Part shown: positions 49,856-58,829 of the stretch, one piece after another | Numbering within the stretch: position 1 is the first letter of the stretch | How the letters are laid out: each line of letters opens with the position of its first letter | Origin: Macellibacteroides fermentans | GTDB taxonomy: Bacteria; Bacteroidota; Bacteroidia; Bacteroidales; Tannerellaceae | DNA: 64,000 nucleotides | NCBI RefSeq assembly: GCF_013409575.1 | Contig: NZ_JACCCY010000003.1 | Span: forward strand, 395,001 to 459,000 | Direction: 5' to 3' | Position numbers and translations under genes: made by a program | The notes under the pieces: generated by a model | Database searches by the model: none | What the model was told of the DNA's origin: nothing | The model's input: only the letters and a program-made list of their open reading frames with translations

Positions 49856-51040
49856 ATGAAAAAGGCAACATTAGTATTGGTAATCGCTTTGCTCGCAGGC
49901 TTGGCTGGATGCGGGCAAAAACAATCTATTAGCGATGATATAATCGTTGTTGACATTACGAAAGCTCCTTCGTCCAAAAAGGAATTGATTCTTCAGGATT
50001 TTATGGATGTGGAATATGTTGCCTTGGAAACAAAAGATGACTTTCTTAATCGAGGTGTTGTGCATGATATAGGCAAAAAGACAATATTGGTAACCAACCA
50101 AGACGATGGGGATATTTTTGTTTATGACAGAACCGGAAATGCATTAAGAAAAATAAACCGTAGAGGCCAAGGAGGTGAAGAATACATTAGTTGTTTTAAT
50201 ATTACTTTAGATGAGGAGAACGAAGAAATGTTTATTAACGACATCTCTCTCCAAAAAATTCATGTATATGACTTATATGGAAACTTTAAACGGAGTTTTC
50301 AACACAAAAAAGGTAACGGGATTTTATTTTATAACGACATATTTAATTATGACAAGAGTAATCTGATTTGTTATGACCAATACAATGAAAAAATTCCATT
50401 TGTTCTTATTTCAAAAAAGGATGGCAGTATTACCAAAGAAATCAAAATTCCCTTTAAAAAGAAAATACTACTATTACAGCAAACAAGAGATGAAGAACAT
50501 ATTTATATAAAGACCCCGGGGCCTTATCGTAGAATTATAACCTTCAAAGGCAATTGGATATTATCAGAAACTTCATCCGATACCGTATATACATTATCTC
50601 CAGATTATAGTTTATATCCGCTTTTAGTAAGAACTCCTTCTATCCAAACTATGAATCCGGAGGTATTTCTTATATTAAGGTTTTTTTCAGACCGTTATTA
50701 TTTTATGGAAACAATTAAAAATGTATTTGATTTTAGTACAGGAAAAGGGTTTTCTAGAACTTTTTTCATGTACGACAGGCAGGAAAAAGCATTTTTCAAT
50801 TATACAGTTTATAATGGCGACTATACAATCAAAAAAGAGATATACATGAACTGGTTAAGACCTGTAAATCACGAAATCGAATCTTGGCAAGCTTTAGATG
50901 CGAACCAGCTCATAGAATCCTATAATAATGGGGAGCTGAAAGGGAAACTGAATAAAATTGCTGCAACATTGAATGAGGATTCAAACCCTGTGATAATGCT
51001 GATTAAGCATAAGAAACAGACTAATTTCTGGGAACAATGA
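49856..51040 (+). CDS. 6-bladed beta-propeller lipoprotein
   Basis: The 394-aa protein has a lipobox GLAGC (cysteine about 19) and a propeller of the Bacteroidota 6-bladed type (DUF4934-like). Landmarks are LILQDFMDVEYVALETKDDF near 44, DIFVYDRTGNALRKINRRGQGGEEY near 85 and MFINDISLQKIHVYDLYGNFKRSF near 125. Such proteins are usually surface or periplasmic and their ligand is not known. It follows the outer membrane protein by 90 bp; a small hairpin GCACTC-ATAA-GAGTGC lies at 49786-49801 between them. Confidence 0.8.
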   Translation: MKKATLVLVIALLAGLAGCGQKQSISDDIIVVDITKAPSSKKELILQDFMDVEYVALETKDDFLNRGVVHDIGKKTILVTNQDDGDIFVYDRTGNALRKINRRGQGGEEYISCFNITLDEENEEMFINDISLQKIHVYDLYGNFKRSFQHKKGNGILFYNDIFNYDKSNLICYDQYNEKIPFVLISKKDGSITKEIKIPFKKKILLLQQTRDEEHIYIKTPGPYRRIITFKGNWILSETSSDTVYTLSPDYSLYPLLVRTPSIQTMNPEVFLILRFFSDRYYFMETIKNVFDFSTGKGFSRTFFMYDRQEKAFFNYTVYNGDYTIKKEIYMNWLRPVNHEIESWQALDANQLIESYNNGELKGKLNKIAATLNEDSNPVIMLIKHKKQTNFWEQ

Positions 51041-51102
51041 TCAGTATAACAAATGATTCATAGAAGAAAAGATTTATAGATATACATTATAAAAATATAG
51101 CG

Positions 51103-51633
51103 ATGAAATATACATTAACTTTTTTGACAATAGTTTTAATGATTACCTCTTGTAACATTGAAAACTCAAAGACCAATAATATTGTTGACAAATTTACATG
51201 GGAAGTTCAGCTTGCAGGATATGATTATGAAAAACTGGATGAAAAAGGAGAGATAAGACTCGAGGATTTTATATTAGAATTTGAAAAGTTCCCTTGGATT
51301 GAACAAATAGAGGGTCGCAATAAAATACAGGAAGGTTGCTCTCCAAGCCTTTTTGTAAATGACCATAAATCTTCAACATGCCTTTGGGTTTCAATGACTG
51401 GTGATAAAAAAGAGTATGTATATTTAATCGGATACGTTTATAAAAAAACTGTAAAAGATTATTATGGACCAGGGAATCCCAAAGAGATAAATTGGGTCGA
51501 AATTTATTTAACAGATGATGCAGAACTAGTAAAACGATGTTATAATTTATTTTTCCACAGAGAGACTGTCAAATTAGTTAAAAGGCTTAAGAAGCTTGAA
51601 ATGTATGGAGAAGCGGAATCTCTTCAACAATAA
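51103..51633 (+). CDS. small lipoprotein of unknown function
   Basis: The 176-aa protein has a lipobox-like MITSC (cysteine about 17). The mature part is rich in charged and aromatic residues, with WEVQLAGYDYEKLDEKGEIRL and a GNPKEINWVEIYLTDDAELV stretch. I do not recognise the family. It lies 62 bp after the propeller gene and ends at a terminator, so it is probably the third member of this unit. It may be a partner or inhibitor of the propeller protein, but this is a guess from position only. Confidence 0.6.
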   Translation: MKYTLTFLTIVLMITSCNIENSKTNNIVDKFTWEVQLAGYDYEKLDEKGEIRLEDFILEFEKFPWIEQIEGRNKIQEGCSPSLFVNDHKSSTCLWVSMTGDKKEYVYLIGYVYKKTVKDYYGPGNPKEINWVEIYLTDDAELVKRCYNLFFHRETVKLVKRLKKLEMYGEAESLQQ

Positions 51634-51654
51634 TCCGAACTACAAGAAAAACAG

Positions 51655-51692
51655 ATAAGGCCGGCTCAATCAAATTTGAACCGGCCTTTAAT
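51655..51692. terminator. bidirectional terminator after small lipoprotein gene
   Basis: The stem GGCCGGCTCAA / TTGAACCGGCC (one wobble) is preceded by AA and followed by TTTAAT. It lies between convergent genes and can serve the esterase transcript too. Confidence 0.75.
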
Positions 51693-51708
51693 GTCTATCT
51701 GTTACTAT

Positions 51709-52998
51709 TTATTTTTTACACTGATTTCTGATCCAGGATATGCGGGCTGAATTCTGTTCGGGGAAAGTCCAATGGCCTGTTTCAAGGTACAGATGAAGAT
51801 CTTTGGGGGCTTTGATAACATTATAAGCTGCATGCATAGATGTGGGAGGGCAAACCACATCGTTATAACCCCAGCTGTACCATCCAAGTGCTTTTACTCT
51901 ACTGGCAAAATTCACAACATCAAAATAAGAAAGTGTTTCTACTTCGTTTGGCTGAGGTTTGGTATTCTTATAATAATGTGGCCAACCACCTGCCCGGTTG
52001 TTCAGGTATCCTGCAAAATCGCTTAGTGCCGGATAGAATGCAGCCAGGAATTTGATTCGGGAATCCAGTCCGGCTGTAATGATGGACAAGGCTCCTCCCT
52101 GACTACCACCTGTTACTCCTACCGTTGCTCCATCAAACTCAGGCAACGAATAAATGAAGTCTACAGCTCTTACGCATCCAAGATACACCCGTTTGTAATA
52201 GTGATTGTCGCGGTCGTTCTTGTTAATCCCGTTATAATTGCGCAAGGCACCTGAAGCAAGACTGTTGTAGAGCTCCTGAGGTAAATTAACCGGGATTCCG
52301 TGGATACCTATTTCAAGAGAGATTATATCTTCACCCATATTGGAACCTCCATAGGGACGAATGCCTGCACCCGGTACCAATAAAACAGCCGGATATTTAC
52401 CGGGCTTCACCGGAACGGAAAGCATACCGTATACACGTGAACCTCTCATGTCATTCTGAAAACTTACATGATACACATTAAGCGAAGAGGTACACTTTTC
52501 GGGGACCAACACCATGGTAGGATCAAGCGGCGTTTTACGTGCTTCATCAATCGAGTTGCTCCAGAAAAGATCGAAGTCTTTCGGATCGGGGGTGGTAGGG
52601 CGGATCTTTTCTGCTTCATAGGCTACAGTTGCCAATCCTTCGTATTCTTTACCATCTACTTTTGCAACCACACGGCAACGAAGAAAGCCCGGCTCCTTCA
52701 AGGAGGCTTTCAGTTCAGTCTTACCGTCTTTCAGAACCACATTCTGTTTCTTAACAGAGGGAAATGCCTCCGGGCCCAGTTCATAGTCGACCGTCACATT
52801 ATCCAAAAGAACCTGACTTTTAAAAACCTGCACGGAAAATTTCGCCTCCTGTTTAATTTTATATTCCCAGTTGGAATGATCGGGAGATATAACCACACTA
52901 ATCAGTTTCTGTGCAGGCTGAGCCAGTGCAATGCCGAAAGGCATCAATAAAAACAACACGAGAAATGGAATTAAAAGCTTTTTCATAGAATTATTCAT
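51709..52998 (-). CDS. acetylxylan esterase-like secreted hydrolase (AXE1 family)
   Basis: The 429-aa protein has a cleavable signal (from MKKLLIPFLVLFLL, second ATG at 52986; the first ATG at 52998 adds four residues). An Ig-like N-domain (about 30-130) precedes an alpha/beta hydrolase of the AXE1/cephalosporin-C deacetylase type (about 140-425). PAVLLVPGAGIRPYGG provides the oxyanion region, VGVTGGSQGGALS near 300 holds the serine, and LETGHWTFPEQN near 410 the histidine. It would remove acetyl groups from xylan or other glycans in the periplasm. It lies 33 bp downstream of the nucleoside hydrolase gene. Confidence 0.87.
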   Translation of the reverse strand: MNNSMKKLLIPFLVLFLLMPFGIALAQPAQKLISVVISPDHSNWEYKIKQEAKFSVQVFKSQVLLDNVTVDYELGPEAFPSVKKQNVVLKDGKTELKASLKEPGFLRCRVVAKVDGKEYEGLATVAYEAEKIRPTTPDPKDFDLFWSNSIDEARKTPLDPTMVLVPEKCTSSLNVYHVSFQNDMRGSRVYGMLSVPVKPGKYPAVLLVPGAGIRPYGGSNMGEDIISLEIGIHGIPVNLPQELYNSLASGALRNYNGINKNDRDNHYYKRVYLGCVRAVDFIYSLPEFDGATVGVTGGSQGGALSIITAGLDSRIKFLAAFYPALSDFAGYLNNRAGGWPHYYKNTKPQPNEVETLSYFDVVNFASRVKALGWYSWGYNDVVCPPTSMHAAYNVIKAPKDLHLYLETGHWTFPEQNSARISWIRNQCKK

Positions 52999-53031
52999 TT
53001 ATGTTTTAATATAAGATTATCTTAAAGAACT

Positions 53032-54021
53032 TCATTGTTTCAATTGGGACAGCGGTTTATGCATCATCATATCTTCGATGATTCCGGTTAACTGCTCTTT
53101 AGGCATTTTAAATAACAATCTGGCATGCATACCTTCGGCGCACTTTTCCCATCGATTGCTTCCATCATCCATTACTGTCATTGTACCCCGTTCAATATCA
53201 AAATAGTCGCCTGCACCTCTCACTGCCACTAAAACAGCGGTTTGATCCCAGCTGTTTCGTCCATTTGGGTCGTCTTGAGGCAGGCACATGGCGAATGCAT
53301 CAATTACCGGGCTTCCGATCTGCCTTGATGCAGCCAATTGTTTTCCTGTAAGAATTTGTTCGCCTATTTCAAACCCGCTAAGGAGAACGGGAGTTGGCCA
53401 TTCGCTGAATACTTGTTGAGACGACTTGGCATCTACTTCTACATTGAACTCTTTCCCCTCGGGAAATTTACCCGCCATGGACACCAATTGCTTTACTTTA
53501 GCTTTTATAAGTTCTCTTCCTGTAAGCGGACTTATCTGATCGGGCCCGGAGAGAAGCAGATTTTTAAGATTGGTAAAGAATCCGACTGTTACAATCGTCA
53601 CACTGCCATCGGGCATGCCACTTAAGACCTTCCTGTATACGTTTACCGCATTGTCCGAAGCCGAAGTAGATTTTATCCGGTGAGGATATCTGGAAGGCAA
53701 CTCATCCGTCCACCTAAGACCTTTATGCCAGGTAGTTCTGTCAGGCGCCTCTCCTTTAACAGCTCCCAGAGGAATACCTGGACGTCCGAAATAAGTATTT
53801 ATAACATCAATACAAGGAACTGCCGTTTCACACTTATTAGATGAAACGGTTGCCAATATGTTCACCTCACCCAGGTCGGCCATCGCATGAAGCATAGCCA
53901 GAGCTCCCACATCATCATAATCGGGAGCCATATCTGTATCAAAAATCAAATTGACCGGTCTATTTTCTCCATGGCACACAACGCAACACAATAATAGGAT
54001 AAGAAAGATACTTTTTTTCAT
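53032..54021 (-). CDS. secreted nucleoside hydrolase-like protein
   Basis: The 329-aa protein has a signal peptide (MKKSIFLILLLCCVVCHG) and the nucleoside hydrolase fold; DTDMAPDYDDVGAL near residue 28 supplies the calcium-binding aspartates. ILATVSSNKCETAVPCIDVINTYFG near 56 and VTIVTVGFFTNLKNLL near 145 also match. It would cut N-glycosidic bonds of nucleosides outside the cytoplasm. It is the first gene of a two-gene unit with the esterase. Confidence 0.85.
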   Translation of the reverse strand: MKKSIFLILLLCCVVCHGENRPVNLIFDTDMAPDYDDVGALAMLHAMADLGEVNILATVSSNKCETAVPCIDVINTYFGRPGIPLGAVKGEAPDRTTWHKGLRWTDELPSRYPHRIKSTSASDNAVNVYRKVLSGMPDGSVTIVTVGFFTNLKNLLLSGPDQISPLTGRELIKAKVKQLVSMAGKFPEGKEFNVEVDAKSSQQVFSEWPTPVLLSGFEIGEQILTGKQLAASRQIGSPVIDAFAMCLPQDDPNGRNSWDQTAVLVAVRGAGDYFDIERGTMTVMDDGSNRWEKCAEGMHARLLFKMPKEQLTGIIEDMMMHKPLSQLKQ

Positions 54022-54169
54022 ATATCAGTGATTCCTTATAATATTCTAGATTACACAAAGTAACAGAAGATTTATTTATTGAACAAGTATTTATTTCTAA
54101 ATAACAAGTTACATATATAAACGGCGAAGTGAAAAGAACTACCGACTATATGTAAAATGGCCTAGGAAT

Positions 54170-54210
54170 AAAAAAAGAAAGCCTCCGGAAATGATTTCCG
54201 AATGGCTTCC
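54170..54210 (-). terminator. terminator, probably of the GTPase operon
   Basis: On the minus strand the stem GGAAGCC..TCGGAAAT / ATTTCCGGA..GGCTTTC is followed by TTTTTTT. It faces transcripts arriving from the right, so it suits the minus-strand operon at 55753 and beyond, which is now separated from it by the IS256-type element. Confidence 0.7.
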
Positions 54211-54353
54211 TTGTAAATCCATTTTGGTATAGATTACTTATTGATCACACTTAAAGGGAGTGTAATTTAAACTCTGTCTGGTTCATATTCTAGGAAAATC
54301 ACTACAAATATAATTTTTCTTTTTGGATTTACAAATGCTTTTTAAGGCTGTTA

Positions 54354-54422
54354 TTGGTAGTGTGCAAGGGCGGTGAGGAACGAGCCGTTTATATACCCTT
54401 GCTCACTACCGGGAACAGCCTT
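54354..54422. other. long stem-loop inside the IS256-type element
   Basis: AAGGCTGTT, GGTAGTG and GCAAGGG on the left pair with CCCTTGC, CACTACC and AACAGCCTT on the right, leaving an internal loop and a 22-nt apical part that can fold further. It lies 36 bp past the transposase stop. It could be a terminator, an insulator or a structured RNA of the element. Confidence 0.6.
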
Positions 54423-54457
54423 TTCTTTGCGTTTGAAAAACCGGGAAGAAAAATGGA

Positions 54458-55675
54458 TTATATATCCAATGGCATTCTATCACCGAACTTAATCCGCAAT
54501 TGACCGGCTGTCAATGCCCAATTATGAAGAGGCTGTGTCCATTTTTTTGAGATATTTATAACGGCCAGGTAGATCAACTTCATCAAGGCCATGTCATTAG
54601 GGAAAACGCCCTTTGTCTTGGTCACTTTTCTAACTTGACGATGGAAGCCTTCTACGGCATTAGTGGTGTAAATTAGTTTTCGAATCTGTTCATCATAAGC
54701 AAAATAGGATGTAAGCTTGTCCCAATTCCTTTTCCATGAATCCATGACTACAGGATATTTCTTACCCCATTTATCTTGTAGTTTATCAAAATTCAATTCC
54801 GCCAGATCAAGCGTAGGGGCTTGATAGATTGTCTTTAAATCAGACATAAACTCTTTCTGATCTTTTGAGGCAACATATTTCAATGAGTTCCGGATTTGGT
54901 GAACAATACAACTCTGTATAATCACATGAGGGAAAATTGTGCTGATGGCCTCTGCGAACCCCGTTAGATTATCAATACAAGCAATCAAAACATCTTTCAT
55001 CCCCCGTGCTTTAAGATCGGTCAGAACACTCAACCAGAAGTTAGCTCCCTCGCTTTCGGAAACATACATACCTATAAGCTCCTTACGGCCATCTTTGTTG
55101 ATGGCCAATACATTATACACTGCTCTGCTTTCGGTTCGGCCTCCATCTTTTACTTTATAGTGCATCGCATCCAACCATAGAATGGTGTACATATTCTCCA
55201 AAGGGCGACTTTGCCATTCTTTTACCTTGGGAACGATCCGGTCTATTATTTCGCTAAGGGTATTGTGTGAAATCTCCACATCGTACATTTCCTCTATATG
55301 AGTGGAAATATCTCTCAGACTCATCCCCATGCCATACAAACTGATAATTTTGGAGGACATATTATCTGCCAAAATCGTCTCCCGTTTCTTGAGAATCTCC
55401 GGATTAAAACTGCTGTGGCGATCCTGGGGAGTCACTATCTCAATCTCCCCGGCCATCGTTTTAACGCGCTTACTGCCTCGGCCATTACGCTTATTGCCAA
55501 TCTGACGCTCTGACTCATCCAGATGAGAGGACATCTCTCCGTCTAAAGCGGCTTCTAAAAACTCTTTTAATAAGGGGCCAAAGGCGCCATCCTTTCCTGT
55601 GAGTGATTCACCACTGCGAAGTTGTGCTAATGCCTTGTCTCGCATTAACTGGTACTCTTGACTGTTTCTATCCAT
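54458..55675 (-). CDS. IS256-family (mutator-type) transposase
   Basis: The 405-aa DDE transposase has YTILWLDAMHYKVKDGG near residue 164, VLIACIDNLTGFAEAI near 229 and YTTNAVEGFHRQVRKVTKTKG near 341 (the glutamate of the triad), plus the YGMGMSLRDIS motif near 113. It is full length and the element should be functional. Confidence 0.95.
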   Translation of the reverse strand: MDRNSQEYQLMRDKALAQLRSGESLTGKDGAFGPLLKEFLEAALDGEMSSHLDESERQIGNKRNGRGSKRVKTMAGEIEIVTPQDRHSSFNPEILKKRETILADNMSSKIISLYGMGMSLRDISTHIEEMYDVEISHNTLSEIIDRIVPKVKEWQSRPLENMYTILWLDAMHYKVKDGGRTESRAVYNVLAINKDGRKELIGMYVSESEGANFWLSVLTDLKARGMKDVLIACIDNLTGFAEAISTIFPHVIIQSCIVHQIRNSLKYVASKDQKEFMSDLKTIYQAPTLDLAELNFDKLQDKWGKKYPVVMDSWKRNWDKLTSYFAYDEQIRKLIYTTNAVEGFHRQVRKVTKTKGVFPNDMALMKLIYLAVINISKKWTQPLHNWALTAGQLRIKFGDRMPLDI

Positions 55676-55752
55676 AATGCAAAGTAAATTGTTTTTGGAC
55701 AGAGTTCAAATTACGGTCTCCACTTAAAGGCTCAATTCACACAATTTATTAA

Positions 55753-57615
55753 CTATAATTCATAGTCATCATTTCTAATACAACACTGTCCAAATTGATA
55801 TAATTCTGCTTCATATACTTTTTCAAAGTCGGATAAATTATTTATTATTTCACGACAAAAATCACTCAAACAATAAGTTAGTTCTCTATATGCATCTCGC
55901 GTTTCATTTCTATTATCTGAACTGAAAATCCAATCTATTGTCGAATCAGAAATTTTGTCTATTTCATCCGTTACATAATTAATGTGTTTGTATACCATAT
56001 CGATACTTTCTTCAAAGTCAAGTATTATTTTTTGAATAGAATCCTCTGATTTATGACTATATAATTTTTGGGGTTTTTCTTTATTAACTTTATTATAGAA
56101 TTCAAATATTTGATTTTGAAGCTTTTGGCAACTATCCCAATACTCATTCGATCGATATTGAATATTATTTTTAAAATATGTAACCAAATCAGCAATTCCG
56201 TTAAGAATTATCTTTAATTTACATAAATCACGCTCGTTCAAAACTATCAATTGAAGATCTGATAAACTCGGAAGATCTGCTAATTTTGCAAATGAGAGGG
56301 TGCCATTTGTTTCATCTTCGTAATATTCGTCCGAAGATTCTTCAGAATATGAATCTAACTCTAATATTACTTCTTTTTCAATAAAAAAATCCCAAATTCT
56401 ACTCGGAAGAACTCGAGACAACTTACTCCAAAGGCCAAGAAAACTAGCTTTCAGAACGTCATCCTTTCCTGATGGAATTGAACTTCCTCTTCTAGTAATC
56501 TTTTCAACACTACATACTGGTATTACTTGAATAGAGGTACCTAACTCATTTTTAACCTGAGTTTTAATAGCATTCAAATCCGTTTCAGACACTAAGTCTT
56601 TTTTTGTGAGAAGTATTACTACAGAAACCGTTTTTTTTAATTCCTTAATAAAATTAATTTCAAATGGCTCTATTCTTTTATTCGAAGCAGAAAAACAATA
56701 ATAAACAACATGAATCCATTGAAAGACATTATCCGAGGAATCATTTGCATTAATATTTTCTAAAAGTTTTTCTCTATGCTCTTCAGTAGTTGTTGGTTCA
56801 ATTCCTTTCGTATCAATCAAGTTATATTTTACACCATTATTAGGAGAAATATATTCTTTATTTTCAAAATACTGTTGCGTAACCGGCTCACCAACTCCAG
56901 TCATAAAAAGATCTTCCCCAATAAGATAATTTAAAAATGAACTTTTACCCACTCCTGATTTACCCGTCACAATAATATTTAATTGCTCATTGACCTGGGT
57001 ATTTTCCTCAGGACAAGATCTATTCACCCTTGTTGAATTGACTTTATTCGCATCATTATCGTTATTCGTTGTATTGAATTCTCCGTTATGAACTAAAGTA
57101 ATAAAAGTAATTATGTCGTTTATTGTTTTGAATTTTTCTATAGGAATTTCAGATTCCGATAACTTTAAATCAAAAGCCTTAATTAATTTTGTTTGAAAAT
57201 TACACGAGTTATAAGAAGATATGTTTCGCAATTGGCTATTTTTATTTATGAAAGAATTGCCAAATAATAATTGCAGCCACTTCAGAATCTTTTCATTTAA
57301 CTGCTTTTCTGTTTGGATTAATGAATCTGAAAATAATCCATTATCAACTTTAAGATTATTATTTTGTTTATCTTTATTCGTTGTATTTGACACTCTGTTT
57401 TGAACTAAAATAATAAAAGTAATTATGTCACTTATTGTTTTAAACTTCTCTACAGGGATTTCGGATTCCGATAACTTTAAATCAAAAGCCTTAATTAATT
57501 TTGTTTGAAAATTACACGAGTTATAAGAAGATATGTTTTGCAATTGGCTTTCATTCTTTAAGAAAGAATTGTTTAACAATAAATGTAATCGATTCAGGAT
57601 CTGTTCGTTTGACAT
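55753..57615 (-). CDS. GTPase with two tandem ACP-like N-terminal modules
   Basis: The 620-aa protein is modular. Residues 6-73 and 110-177 are near-identical repeats, offset by exactly 104 residues. Each ends SSYNSCNFQTKLIKAFDLKL then SEIPVEKFKTISDIITFI, which resembles the acyl-carrier-protein pattern DSL-x-ELVMALEEEF-IEIP-TTVGDAVDYI. The serine in NSC falls where ACPs carry phosphopantetheine, but the D and L beside it are lost. A dynamin/Era-like GTPase domain follows: P-loop GKSGVGKS (218-225), DTKG (268), TKKD (337). The C-terminal 240 residues are acidic and probably helical. It lies 3 bp after the other GTPase gene. Function unknown; a conflict or stress role is inferred. Confidence 0.75.
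   Translation of the reverse strand: MSNEQILNRLHLLLNNSFLKNESQLQNISSYNSCNFQTKLIKAFDLKLSESEIPVEKFKTISDIITFIILVQNRVSNTTNKDKQNNNLKVDNGLFSDSLIQTEKQLNEKILKWLQLLFGNSFINKNSQLRNISSYNSCNFQTKLIKAFDLKLSESEIPIEKFKTINDIITFITLVHNGEFNTTNNDNDANKVNSTRVNRSCPEENTQVNEQLNIIVTGKSGVGKSSFLNYLIGEDLFMTGVGEPVTQQYFENKEYISPNNGVKYNLIDTKGIEPTTTEEHREKLLENINANDSSDNVFQWIHVVYYCFSASNKRIEPFEINFIKELKKTVSVVILLTKKDLVSETDLNAIKTQVKNELGTSIQVIPVCSVEKITRRGSSIPSGKDDVLKASFLGLWSKLSRVLPSRIWDFFIEKEVILELDSYSEESSDEYYEDETNGTLSFAKLADLPSLSDLQLIVLNERDLCKLKIILNGIADLVTYFKNNIQYRSNEYWDSCQKLQNQIFEFYNKVNKEKPQKLYSHKSEDSIQKIILDFEESIDMVYKHINYVTDEIDKISDSTIDWIFSSDNRNETRDAYRELTYCLSDFCREIINNLSDFEKVYEAELYQFGQCCIRNDDYEL
57060..57547 (-). repeat. direct DNA repeat encoding the duplicated ACP-like module
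   Basis: About 175 bp at 57060-57235 recurs at 57372-57547, 312 bp apart. A central stretch of over 70 bp, from GATTCCGATAAC to AGATATGTTT, is identical in both. Identity at synonymous positions points to a recent duplication or gene conversion, whereas the flanking copies of the reading frame differ. Confidence 0.8.
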
Positions 57616-57618
57616 AGC

Positions 57619-58725
57619 CTATTTTTTATAACTTTCAATTAATTGATTTAAATTCTCTTCAGTAAAAATTGCATCAAAACTTTTCACATCATTGCTCCAA
57701 GCTTGTTCTACAGCTTTTTTACACAATACATTTAATGCATTACCCATTGAAAAGGTTATTGCTGATGCTACACCAGCATTAATTAATCCACCTGCTACTG
57801 ATCCAATTCCAGGTATAAATTTTAGTAAATTCCCTGCAACACTTTTTCCTAGCATAGATACAACTCGACCTGCTATAATATTCCTTAACATCAATGACAT
57901 GCTATTGTTAATCCCATATATTGTAAAAATATCAGACGCCATCTTTACTTGCAAACCAGTTAATAAAATAGCATCAGAAACTGGAATTGGAGTAAAACCA
58001 ATAGCAGCAGCACCCGCCATGTAAGTTTTAATTTTTTCTTGTATTAATTCCTCTTTCTTTTGCAAATCGGCCTTCTGAGCAATTAAAAATCCAATCCGTA
58101 GGTTATCATCAGACAAATTATTCATAGACCAATCAACAAGCTTTTCAATATCTAAAAATTCATTTATTTTTTCATCATTTGAAGTTTGAAAACAACATAC
58201 ACTATTACCAAAACGTTTCGAGACTACATCTGTTAACCTTTTAGCTTCTCTGCCATCATTATCATCAAAATCGCATTGAGTAAATACAACACATACTGGT
58301 ATTTTTCTTTCTTTTAGAATATACTCAATATTATCCAAATCATAAGGTAGAACCCTTGCACTAGATAGGCTAATACAATACCAAGCAATATGCACTTGCT
58401 TTGATATATCTGCAAAATTCTCATTTAAATATTGATTTAACAGCTCTATAAATCTATTGCTTTGTACTAACTCATATCCCTCGCTATCAATTATAGTAAC
58501 CGGTACTTTAGGCGATTTATATTCATGAAACCCCCTTGTTTCTGGTTTTGTATGAGATACTGCGGCCAAATCATTCCCGAATATAGTATTAATAAGAGAA
58601 CTTTTTCCGACTCCTGTTTGTCCTAAAAGAAGAACATTTGGGGCTTTTATACTTTCTTTTAATGTATTATAAGAATTTTCAAAATTCTTTGATATTTCTT
58701 CTGTTGGAATTACAAAATTATTCAT
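57619..58725 (-). CDS. GTPase with hydrophobic YcjF/DUF697-like C-terminus
   Basis: The 368-aa protein has a GTPase domain of the Era/50S-binding type: P-loop GQTGVGKSS (35-43), THTKPETRG switch area near 57, DSEG near 77 and TQCD near 149. From about 228 to 345 it is rich in glycine, alanine and hydrophobic residues (MAGAAAIGFTPIPVSDAILLTGLQ; GNLLKFIPGIGSVAGGLINAGVASAI), the pattern of DUF697/YcjF-type membrane-associated GTPases. It should bind GTP at the inner membrane. It is 3 bp upstream of the ACP-like GTPase and 104 bp after the WYL gene. The target is unknown. Confidence 0.82.
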   Translation of the reverse strand: MNNFVIPTEEISKNFENSYNTLKESIKAPNVLLLGQTGVGKSSLINTIFGNDLAAVSHTKPETRGFHEYKSPKVPVTIIDSEGYELVQSNRFIELLNQYLNENFADISKQVHIAWYCISLSSARVLPYDLDNIEYILKERKIPVCVVFTQCDFDDNDGREAKRLTDVVSKRFGNSVCCFQTSNDEKINEFLDIEKLVDWSMNNLSDDNLRIGFLIAQKADLQKKEELIQEKIKTYMAGAAAIGFTPIPVSDAILLTGLQVKMASDIFTIYGINNSMSLMLRNIIAGRVVSMLGKSVAGNLLKFIPGIGSVAGGLINAGVASAITFSMGNALNVLCKKAVEQAWSNDVKSFDAIFTEENLNQLIESYKK

Positions 58726-58829
58726 TTTTTATATTTATTAAGTTGAATTAAATTAATTAATAACATTATCTTTTCTCAGACAGAACTCATTCATATGGAT
58801 ATAATCTGCAAATTATATAATATAAAAAG

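Larger units (their letters stand above)
54257..55721 (-). mobile_element. IS256-family insertion sequence, complete
   Basis: The ends are imperfect inverted repeats: GGAGTGTAATTTAAACTCTG on the left (from 54257) and, in reverse complement, GGAGACCGTAATTTGAACTC on the right (from 55721). ACTTAAAG flanks both sides (54249-54256 and 55722-55729), an 8-bp target duplication that could be 9 bp. It contains one intact transposase gene and, past its stop, a long hairpin at 54354-54422. It is inserted 31 bp after the stop of the ACP-like/GTPase gene. Confidence 0.9.

Noticed and set aside
57221-57403. A 60-codon plus-strand frame inside the GTPase gene.
   Set aside because: Antisense shadow within the duplicated module region.
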